In this document: piece by piece, positions 1 through 4,540 of the stretch
Numbering within the stretch: the first letter of the stretch is position 1
How the letters are laid out: each line of letters begins with the position of its first letter
Assembly (NCBI GenBank): GCA_964468005.1
Contig: CAYXUT010000149.1
Location: 1 to 7,582, forward strand
Source: TMED8 sp964468005
GTDB taxonomy: Bacteria > Pseudomonadota > Alphaproteobacteria > Rhodospirillales > Casp-alpha2
Reading direction: 5' to 3'
Length of the DNA: 7,582 nucleotides
The notes under the pieces: generated by a model
What the model saw: only the letters and a program-made list of their open reading frames with translations
Told to the model about the DNA's origin: nothing
Database searches by the model: none
Translations under genes and position numbers: made by a program

Positions 1-210
1 CGGCATTCTCCACTCAAGACCCAACCAGGCAAGGTCTTCGAGAATGGCATCCTCAAACTCAGGCCGGCAACGGCCAGGATCGATATCTTCAATGCGCACG
101 ATGAAGCCATCCCTACCGGCCTTTTCGGCGGCGAATATAGCCGAATGGGCGTGGCCGAGGTGTAGGCAGCCTGTTGGGCTCGGCGCGAAACGGGTGGTTA
201 TCGCGGGCAT
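1..210 (-). CDS. gluQ: Glutamyl-Q tRNA(Asp) synthetase, N-terminal part (cut by window edge)
   Basis: The reverse strand encodes the first 70 residues of a class I glutamyl-tRNA-synthetase-like enzyme; the rest lies left of the window. Visible are RFAPSPTG (residues 7-14), the HIGH-type ATP-binding motif HLGH (17-20) and RIEDIDPGR (40-48), followed by LAWLGLEW. IEDIDPGR fits the GluQ/YadB family better than full GltX, which normally has IEDTD. Family members charge glutamate onto the queuosine at the wobble base of tRNA(Asp) in the cytoplasm and lack the anticodon-binding domain; that absence cannot be checked here. The ATG at 210 gives the expected family N-terminus, but no clear Shine-Dalgarno precedes it. 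The gene diverges from the esterase gene across 71 bp. The main alternative is a gltX paralogue. Confidence 0.9.
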   Translation of the reverse strand, partial: MPAITTRFAPSPTGCLHLGHAHSAIFAAEKAGRDGFIVRIEDIDPGRCRPEFEDAILEDLAWLGLEWRMP

Positions 211-281
211 TCGCTATAGTTGACGCAGGCGGCGACAACTGGCAATAGCAGCGTAATGAAATTGATTGCTGAGGTGCCACG

Positions 282-995
282 ATGAGCGAACTTCCCGAAC
301 TTTCCGGGCCGATGCATGAACCCGCCTCAGGTGGCCAAGCTCAGCAATTGGTGATTCTGTGCCACGGCGTCGGTGCAGATGGAAATGATCTGATCGGCTT
401 GGCGCCCTATCTTGCCAAGGTTCTGCCCGAAGCCAAGTTTATCGCACCCAATGCTCCATATGCCTTTGACGGAGCGCCGTTCGGCTATCAGTGGTTTTCA
501 CTGGGCGACATGTCGATGGAAACCAAATTGGCTGGAACGCAAGACGCGGCACCGATCTTGGAAGATTTTATCGACGAACAACTGGCCGCGCATGGACTGA
601 ACGAAAAGCAGCTAGCACTGGTTGGGTTTTCGCAGGGTGCCATGCTGTCCTTGCATGTGGGTCTCCGCCGTCAGCAACAACTGGCCTGCATCATCGGCTA
701 TTCGGGTATGTTGATCGGACCGGAACTGCTGGCCGATGAGCTCAAGAGCCACCCGCCGGTACTCTTGATGCACGGTGATGCCGACGACATCGTACCTCCT
801 GAAAATCTGGGCCTTGCGGTAGCTACTTTGCAGCAATTTGGCATCCACGTGCAGAGCGAAATGCGCCCGGCGCTCGGACATAGCCTCGATGATCGTTGCA
901 TCATGTTGGCCATGGATTTCCTGGCCCAGAGCTTCGGCGTACCTTTGCCGGAACTCGGGCCAACCCTGAACCCTGAACCTAATTCCGGATTATAA
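282..995 (+). CDS. Phospholipase/carboxylesterase family serine hydrolase (alpha/beta fold)
   Basis: A 237-aa protein of the Abhydrolase_2 (YpfH / acyl-protein-thioesterase-like) family, which hydrolyses carboxylic esters or thioesters; the natural substrate cannot be inferred. The core shows the oxyanion region CHGVGADGND (27-36), the nucleophile elbow GFSQGA (Ser117), the acid loop HGDADDIVP (probably Asp168) and GHS with His200, so the catalytic triad is complete. The block PNAPYAF (56-62) is also typical. No signal peptide is seen, suggesting a cytosolic enzyme. The ATG at 282 is supported by GAGGTG at 271-276. The last ~16 residues form a Pro-rich tail (ending NPEPNSGL) slightly beyond the usual family end, encoded partly by a tandem 7-bp repeat. 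It diverges from gluQ and lies 71 bp upstream of the HNH gene on the same strand. Confidence 0.92.
   Translation: MSELPELSGPMHEPASGGQAQQLVILCHGVGADGNDLIGLAPYLAKVLPEAKFIAPNAPYAFDGAPFGYQWFSLGDMSMETKLAGTQDAAPILEDFIDEQLAAHGLNEKQLALVGFSQGAMLSLHVGLRRQQQLACIIGYSGMLIGPELLADELKSHPPVLLMHGDADDIVPPENLGLAVATLQQFGIHVQSEMRPALGHSLDDRCIMLAMDFLAQSFGVPLPELGPTLNPEPNSGL
962..975 (+). repeat. Short tandem 7-bp repeat at the 3' end of the esterase gene
   Basis: AACCCTG occurs twice in tandem (962-968, 969-975), and a partial third copy, AACCT, follows. It encodes the Pro-rich end of the esterase (LNPEP). Because the unit is not a multiple of three, gain or loss of one copy would change the C-terminal frame. Confidence 0.5.
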
Positions 996-1013
996 AGGTA
1001 CACGCACCCGGGT

Positions 1014-1041
1014 TTGCCATACAAATACAATATACTGTATC
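1014..1041 (+). promoter_or_regulatory. Possible promoter for the HNH gene
   Basis: TTGCCA at 1014-1019 resembles a sigma70 -35 box. It is followed after 16 nt by a weak -10, TGTATC (1036-1041). A better -10-like hexamer, TATACT (1031-1036), sits too close to that -35. The AT-rich stretch in the 71-bp gap suggests separate transcription of the HNH gene, but the boxes are imperfect and read-through from the esterase gene is also possible. Confidence 0.3.
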
Positions 1042-1066
1042 CTCGCGGCGCGAGTTACGGAGGATC

Positions 1067-1630
1067 GTGTTGTCTATTGCAACTGGCACCAATCCGGCCT
1101 TGGTTCTCAACGCCGATTTCCGACCGTTGAGTTATTTCCCCTTGTCGCTCTGGTCTTGGCAGGAGAGCGTCAAGGCGGTGTTCATGGACCGCGTCAACGT
1201 GGTCTCCGAATACGAAGACGTGGTTCATTCGCCGAGCTTCGCTATGCGTCTACCCAGCGTCATTTCGCTCAAGCAATATGTGCCCTTGAATCGCCGCCCA
1301 GCGTTCACGCGGTTCAACGTCTTCCTACGCGACCGTTTCGCCTGCCAGTACTGCGGTTCCGGCTTTGCTGCCGAAGACCTGACATTTGACCACGTGGTTC
1401 CGCGTTCTCGCGGCGGGCGCACCATTTGGGGCAATGTGGTCACCGCCTGCGCGCCATGTAATCTGCGCAAGGGCCACCGACTACCGAAATTGGCCAGCAT
1501 GCATCCACTGCGCAAGCCCGGTCCGCCGACTAACCGCCAGCTTCAGGAAAATGGCCGCGCCTTCCCGCCCAACTTCCTGCACGAAAGCTGGCGGGATTTC
1601 CTCTATTGGGATGCCGAACTTGACGCTTAG
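1067..1630 (+). CDS. HNH endonuclease family protein
   Basis: A 187-aa protein with a central HNH (beta-beta-alpha-metal) nuclease domain at about residues 80-135. Zinc-type cysteine pairs CQYC (93-96) and CAPC (128-131) flank the catalytic block DHVVPRSRGG (108-117), with His109 as probable general base; Asn123 and Asn132 also match the family. The N-terminal ~75 residues contain ALVLNADFRPLSY, typical of small stand-alone HNH proteins widespread in bacteria. The target and role are unknown, and no toxin, immunity, methylase or phage gene is adjacent. The start is ambiguous: GGAGG (1059-1063) lies 3 nt before GTG 1067 but 6 nt before the in-frame TTG 1070, so TTG 1070 may be the real start. 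No intrinsic terminator is evident downstream. Confidence 0.9.
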   Translation: MLSIATGTNPALVLNADFRPLSYFPLSLWSWQESVKAVFMDRVNVVSEYEDVVHSPSFAMRLPSVISLKQYVPLNRRPAFTRFNVFLRDRFACQYCGSGFAAEDLTFDHVVPRSRGGRTIWGNVVTACAPCNLRKGHRLPKLASMHPLRKPGPPTNRQLQENGRAFPPNFLHESWRDFLYWDAELDA

Positions 1631-1758
1631 TCTTGCCCACCCAGGCGCTGCCCCCTCTGTATTACTCCTGGCTTTCGTGCCTTATGCCCCTGCGCCCGGT
1701 CGCGCTTTCCGCCCCTTGTAACAGGACGGTTTAAACTTGCCGCGACCCACTGGATGCG

Positions 1759-1786
1759 TTGACAAAGTCCACCACATCCCTATATT
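1759..1786 (+). promoter_or_regulatory. Strong sigma70-type promoter of rpsD
   Basis: A perfect -35 TTGACA (1759-1764) is separated by 16 nt from the -10 TATATT (1781-1786). The GC-rich discriminator GCGCCCC follows, so transcription should begin near 1793-1796 and give a leader of about 110 nt. GC-rich discriminators are typical of ribosomal promoters under growth-rate or stringent control; that control is inferred here. It is the best promoter match in the window and shows that rpsD is transcribed independently of the HNH gene. Confidence 0.8.
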
Positions 1787-1795
1787 GCGCCCCTT

Positions 1796-1892
1796 CATTC
1801 CCGGGAATGTGGATCGGCGGCTGGTTTCGTTTGTATCCCGTCCCCGCTAAATTAAGCGGGACCAAGGCCTACCGGGACAACATCACCCGGTA
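1796..1892 (+). promoter_or_regulatory. Structured rpsD 5' leader with three hairpins
   Basis: Three inverted repeats lie between the predicted transcription start and the rpsD SD. (1) CATTCCCGGGAATG (1796-1809), a perfect 14-bp palindrome at the presumed 5' end of the mRNA. (2) CCCGCT/AGCGGG (1843-1848 and 1855-1860), extendable by two pairs past a one-base bulge. (3) TACCGGG/CCCGGTA (1870-1876 and 1886-1892), a perfect 7-bp stem with a 9-nt loop, ending 2 nt before the SD segment CGAGGG (1895-1900). S4 is a known autogenous translational repressor in enterobacteria and Bacillus, so the leader may be an S4-responsive element. That function is inferred; no known leader motif was recognised. 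Confidence 0.5.
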
Positions 1893-1906
1893 AACGAGGG
1901 CTCATT

Positions 1907-2521
1907 ATGTCTAAACGAATCAAATCCAAGTACAAGATTAACCGCCGTCTCGGCGTCAACCTTTGGGGCCGCCCAAAAAGTCCGGTAAACGTGCGTGAAT
2001 ACGGGCCCGGTGAGCACGGCCAGCGCCGCCGCAAACCATCCGATTTCGGCCTACAGTTGAACGCTAAACAGAAGCTTAAAGGTTACTATGGCAACATCAC
2101 CGAAAAGCAGTTCCGCCGCTACTACAAAGAAGCTGTGCGCCGCAAGGGCGACACGTCGGAGAACCTAATCGGCGAGTTAGAACGCCGCCTAGATGCGGTT
2201 GTCTACCGTATGAAATTCGTGCCGACCGTATTTGCATCACGCCAGTTCATCAACCACGGCCACATCAGGATCAACGGCAAACGCGTCAACATCCCGTCCT
2301 ACAAGGTCAAGGACGGTGACGTCATTGAGGTGCGCGAAAAGTCGCGCCAACTGCCGATGGTTTTGCTGGCAGTCGAGAGCCCGGAGCGCGACATACCGGA
2401 TTACATGGAAGTCAACCACAACAAGATGACGGGAACATTCTTGCGCACGCCGAAATTGGGAGACGTGCCCTATCCTATCCAGATGGAACCGAACTTGGTT
2501 ATCGAATTCTATTCGCGTTAA
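1907..2521 (+). CDS. rpsD: 30S ribosomal protein S4
   Basis: At 204 aa this is the normal length for bacterial S4, a primary 16S rRNA-binding protein that nucleates assembly of the small-subunit body and contributes to decoding accuracy. The N-terminal domain (about 1-90) includes YKINRRLGVNLWG and the basic stretch around EHGQRRRKPSDFG. The S4 RNA-binding domain starts near ERRLDAVVYR (92-101) and continues through FINHGHIRINGKRVNIPSY (114-132). The end, PNLVIEFYSR, is canonical. There are no cysteines, so this is the zinc-free form. The ATG at 1907 follows CGAGGG with 6-nt spacing. Many alphaproteobacteria carry rpsD as a single gene outside the main ribosomal clusters, as here. Its own promoter and structured leader suggest separate regulation. 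Confidence 0.98.
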   Translation: MSKRIKSKYKINRRLGVNLWGRPKSPVNVREYGPGEHGQRRRKPSDFGLQLNAKQKLKGYYGNITEKQFRRYYKEAVRRKGDTSENLIGELERRLDAVVYRMKFVPTVFASRQFINHGHIRINGKRVNIPSYKVKDGDVIEVREKSRQLPMVLLAVESPERDIPDYMEVNHNKMTGTFLRTPKLGDVPYPIQMEPNLVIEFYSR

Positions 2522-2584
2522 CCCAGCACCGTGCATCCAAATACAAAACACCCGCTTATTATACAGACGTATGTAATGTACCCC

Positions 2585-2610
2585 GTAGGAGCTGGGCCTA
2601 TTGTTTTTTC
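2585..2610 (+). terminator. Possible weak intrinsic terminator of rpsD
   Basis: TAGG (2586-2589) and CCTA (2597-2600) can pair around a 7-nt loop, with an extra G-T closing pair. The T-rich run TTGTTTTTTC (2601-2610) follows directly. A second option pairs CCCAGC just after the rpsD stop (2522-2527) with GCTGGG (2591-2596) across a long loop. Position and T-run favour a terminator in this 103-bp convergent gap, but the short stem is weak. Confidence 0.4.
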
Positions 2611-2624
2611 GGGTTTATGAGCGA

Positions 2625-3227
2625 TTAGCCAAAAACGTCGACAATGGCGCCACGCGAAGCGTCTATGCCGCCGTCGACTTGGGAATCCGAGTTCCTGATG
2701 CGCTCGACGCTGCGCCTGAGATCGGCTTCTTGGCGGATCGCATCGTTGCGTTCCTGAATGCGGCGCTCGACGATGCGCCCTTCGCGTTCGACCAGTTGCT
2801 GGCGTAAATCCTTGTTGCGCAGATCAAGAGAGCGCAGTTCACTGGTGTTGTTACGGTCTCCTTCGAGACCGTTCAGAAATACACCCACGCTCAATTCGCG
2901 GCCATCGCGCGACCCATTGAGCTCGTCTTCAATGAATCCCCGGCGCCAGACGAAGGCTTCGTCGTTATCGATCCAGTCCAGAACGCGTTCCTGACCGCGT
3001 GACAAGACCTGGGCCACACGGTCGCCCTCAGCAATGTCGCGGCGTTCTTGGATACGCCTCTCGCCCAGGTGCACGTCCGCTTCGATCAGTTTGGTCTGGC
3101 GTTGGCTGTCGGAGACAAGCCGGCTCCATGCACGCTGAGTTTTCGCACGCGCTTCGTCGCGAATCGTCAGTTGGTCCTGAAGCAGACGAAAGCGGTCGGC
3201 AGCAGCAAGGGATGGCAGTTCAGTCAT
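2625..3227 (-). CDS. Hypothetical charged, probably helical protein (200 aa)
   Basis: I do not recognise this protein. It is hydrophilic and very rich in Arg, Glu, Asp and Gln, with no signal peptide, membrane segment or cysteine, so it is probably cytosolic. Much of it looks helical or coiled-coil (about 10-80 and 130-180). ERRIQER occurs twice (56-62 and 154-160), followed by RD and ND; the underlying codons differ, so this is not a recent DNA duplication. A middle block with WIDNDEAFVWRRGFIEDEL (85-103) may be a small folded part. The ORF is probably real: codon choice resembles its neighbours, third positions are GC-biased, and AAGG lies a few bases before the ATG at 3227. It follows grxD on the same strand after 184 bp and converges on rpsD. 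Function unknown. Confidence 0.75.
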   Translation of the reverse strand: MTELPSLAAADRFRLLQDQLTIRDEARAKTQRAWSRLVSDSQRQTKLIEADVHLGERRIQERRDIAEGDRVAQVLSRGQERVLDWIDNDEAFVWRRGFIEDELNGSRDGRELSVGVFLNGLEGDRNNTSELRSLDLRNKDLRQQLVEREGRIVERRIQERNDAIRQEADLRRSVERIRNSDSQVDGGIDASRGAIVDVFG

Positions 3228-3411
3228 TCTACCTTAGATCCAGTTTTGAAGACGAAAACTCTCACCCATTCCCACAATCTTCCTCAAATGCAGCAACGCG
3301 CATTCGGTCACAACATTCGGAAAAGGGTCGCCGCAAGCGAGCGATTTTTCCCTCAAGGGTCCTTAGAAAGCTTAGTTGTTTCCCAAAATTGACGCCCTGA
3401 CATTATTGATA

Positions 3412-3744
3412 TTAGGTGTGAGCGATGTCCTTGTCATCAAGCAATTGCTGCAGTTCGCCATTTTCAGCCATCTCGCGAACGATGTCGCAGCCCCCGACAA
3501 ACTCGCCTCTGACATAAAGCTGCGGAATCGTCGGCCAGTTGGAAAAATTCTTGATACCTTCTCGCACTTCCGTGTCTTGGAGAACATCAACGCCCTTAAA
3601 CTTCACCTGAAGCGTTGTCAGCACGTGCGCCACGGCGGCGGAAAAGCCACACTGTGGAAACATGGGTGAGCCCTTCATGAACAGAACGACATCGTTCTCA
3701 TCGATTTCGCTTTGGATTTGGCTAAATTCGGGATTTTTACTCAT
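3412..3744 (-). CDS. grxD: Monothiol glutaredoxin, CGFS type (Grx4/GrxD)
   Basis: A 110-aa single-domain monothiol glutaredoxin. These proteins bind a [2Fe-2S] cluster as a glutathione-ligated dimer or as a heterodimer with BolA, and pass clusters to client proteins in the cytosol. Visible are Lys24 in FMKGSP, the active-site CGFS (Cys32-Ser35) in FPQCGFSAAV, the WPTIPQLY segment with the cis-Pro loop TIP (72-74), and the glutathione-binding GGCD (84-87). The frame stays open to a GTG at 3768, which would add eight residues, but the ATG at 3744 is preferred: AGGA sits 6 nt upstream and the resulting start MSKNPEF matches the family. It lies 54 bp downstream of bolA, presumably in the same operon. 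No clear terminator follows. Confidence 0.95.
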   Translation of the reverse strand: MSKNPEFSQIQSEIDENDVVLFMKGSPMFPQCGFSAAVAHVLTTLQVKFKGVDVLQDTEVREGIKNFSNWPTIPQLYVRGEFVGGCDIVREMAENGELQQLLDDKDIAHT

Positions 3745-3798
3745 GATTGATCCTAATGTTGCGGCCACTGGTAGCGGTCCTCAGTTTGAAACATTAAT

Positions 3799-4041
3799 TC
3801 AGCCGGTATCTTCCGGCGTGCCTGTTTGCAGCCCTAGGGCGTGCAGTTCGTTGCCCATCTGGCCTTGCAGTGCCTGATAGACCATCTGGTGTTGTTGGAC
3901 GCGGGACTTACCCTCGAACGCGGTAGACACCACGTAGGCGGCGTAATGGTCTCCATCGCCGCGCAAGTCTTCAATGGTGACTTTGGCATCGGGAATACCT
4001 TCGCGTATCAAACGTTCGAGCTCGGCGGCTTCCATGGCCAT
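3799..4041 (-). CDS. BolA family protein
   Basis: A small 80-aa BolA-fold protein. BolA proteins partner with CGFS glutaredoxins through a shared [2Fe-2S] cluster; some also act in stress or morphology control. The N-terminal helix (ELERLIREGIPDAKVTIEDL, about 7-26) leads into GDGDHYAAYVVS and FEGKSRVQQHQMVYQALQG. The end contains ELHALGLQT, whose His67 is the conserved C-terminal cluster-ligand candidate of the family. An in-frame ATG at 4101 would add 20 residues unlike BolA. The ATG at 4041 is chosen because GAGGA lies 8 nt upstream and the length then fits. The adjacent grxD gene makes a joint role in Fe-S trafficking very likely. It is of the short BolA2/IbaG-like size class. Confidence 0.93.
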   Translation of the reverse strand: MAMEAAELERLIREGIPDAKVTIEDLRGDGDHYAAYVVSTAFEGKSRVQQHQMVYQALQGQMGNELHALGLQTGTPEDTG

Positions 4042-4080
4042 GCTAATAGTCCTCATTCTCGACGTGTTGTTCGGTTCGTT

Positions 4081-4114
4081 ACAAGGATATGGCCTTGTCA
4101 TCCAGTCCCGTCAA
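4081..4114 (-). promoter_or_regulatory. Possible bolA-grxD promoter with overlapping dyad
   Basis: Read on the minus strand, TTGACG (4114-4109) and CATATC (4091-4086) are separated by 17 nt, a fair -35 with a poor -10. Transcription would start near 4079, about 38 nt before the bolA ATG. The perfect inverted repeat ACAAGG/CCTTGT (4081-4086 and 4093-4098) brackets the -10 and could be an operator. No known Fe-S or iron regulator box was recognised. Confidence 0.35.
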
Positions 4115-4150
4115 CCCTTTGTCATGAAGGGTTTTTCTAGATTCGACGGT

Positions 4151-4225
4151 TCAGAAAAAGTCACTAAGAAAGTGGGTGGTAAGCGAGAATCGGTCACGTT
4201 TCATGGTGTTAAATAAGCTGCGCAT
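4151..4225 (-). CDS. Possible 24-aa small ORF upstream of bolA
   Basis: ATG at 4225 follows AAGGA with a spacing of about 4 nt and opens 24 codons (MRSLFNTMKRDR, then a hydrophobic end FLSDFF) before TGA at 4151. The good SD and start suggest translation is possible. The peptide matches nothing I know, and an ORF this short can arise by chance. It would lie upstream of the proposed bolA promoter. Confidence 0.15.
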   Translation of the reverse strand: MRSLFNTMKRDRFSLTTHFLSDFF

Positions 4226-4312
4226 GAGATCCTTCAACACCCCCTTTTCGAGAAAAACATCCTTGCGCTAGCGGCATGCGTACAACAGCGGCGGATCGAT
4301 ATCCGTGCCTTA

Positions 4313-4504
4313 CTAGCAATCGGGGAACAGCCTATCTGCGTTGTCGGCTTGTTTGCCATTTTCACTGATTTCGTTGATTTATTTCTGCATTTTCGTGCCG
4401 TCCTTGCGGCTGAACAGCGCTTCGTTGAATACGTAGTATCCCTTGCAACTGCCAGTTTTCTCTAGCGTTTGCCCGAGAATCGGGATCAATCCGTTCGGAG
4501 AAGC
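4313..4504 (-). pseudogene. Probable remnant of a small unknown gene, with an internal stop
   Basis: Downstream of purL, in its frame but after two stops, a coding-like stretch runs from 4504. It includes LIPILGQTLEKTGSCKGYYV and FNEALFSRKDGTKMQK, meets TAA at 4379-4381, and continues in the same frame with INEISENGKQADNADRLFPD and a final Cys, ending at TAG 4313. Codons on both sides of the TAA look alike (AAC, GAA, GGC, TTC), which suggests one small protein broken by a nonsense mutation. One Cys near the start and one at the very end would fit a small disulfide-bonded exported protein; this is speculative. No good start codon or SD is seen, so the N-terminus seems lost. Chance open frame is the alternative. 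Confidence 0.35.
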
Positions 4505-4540
4505 TTACGCCAGAGCGACTTCAATAACCAATGGGCGCTG

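Larger units (their letters stand above)
4042..4540. other. Gene-poor gap between purL and bolA
   Basis: About 500 bp separate the purL stop from the bolA start. In minus-strand order the gap contains a broken ORF (4504-4313), a possible 24-codon ORF (4225-4151), and a 7-bp hairpin AACCCTT/AAGGGTT (4113-4119 and 4127-4133). The hairpin has a short T-run on its plus-strand side, where no gene needs a terminator. The possible bolA promoter follows. No tRNA, convincing purL terminator or long repeat was seen. Confidence 0.6.

Noticed and set aside
211..281. TTGACG (220-225) in the gluQ-esterase gap as a promoter for the esterase, and the CTATAG near 214 as a -10 for gluQ.
   Set aside because: No acceptable -10 lies 16-18 nt from TTGACG, and the reverse-strand boxes are too close together and too near the gluQ start.
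2556..2580. ATAC-AGAC-GTAT inverted repeat in the rpsD-hypothetical gap as a terminator for the minus-strand gene.
   Set aside because: The stem is only 4 bp and AT-rich, with no T-run directly after it on the minus strand.
3228..3411. Terminator or promoter between grxD and the hypothetical gene.
   Set aside because: No stem with a T-run and no acceptable -35/-10 pair was found; read-through from grxD is the simplest view.
4042..4101. Longer BolA start at ATG 4101 (or ATG 4056).
   Set aside because: The extra residues are not BolA-like and would overlap the proposed promoter; the GAGGA before 4041 supports the shorter form.
4472..4484. CCCGA-GAA-TCGGG hairpin downstream of purL as its terminator.
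   Set aside because: The stem is only 5 bp and no T-run follows on the minus strand; it also falls inside the coding-like remnant.
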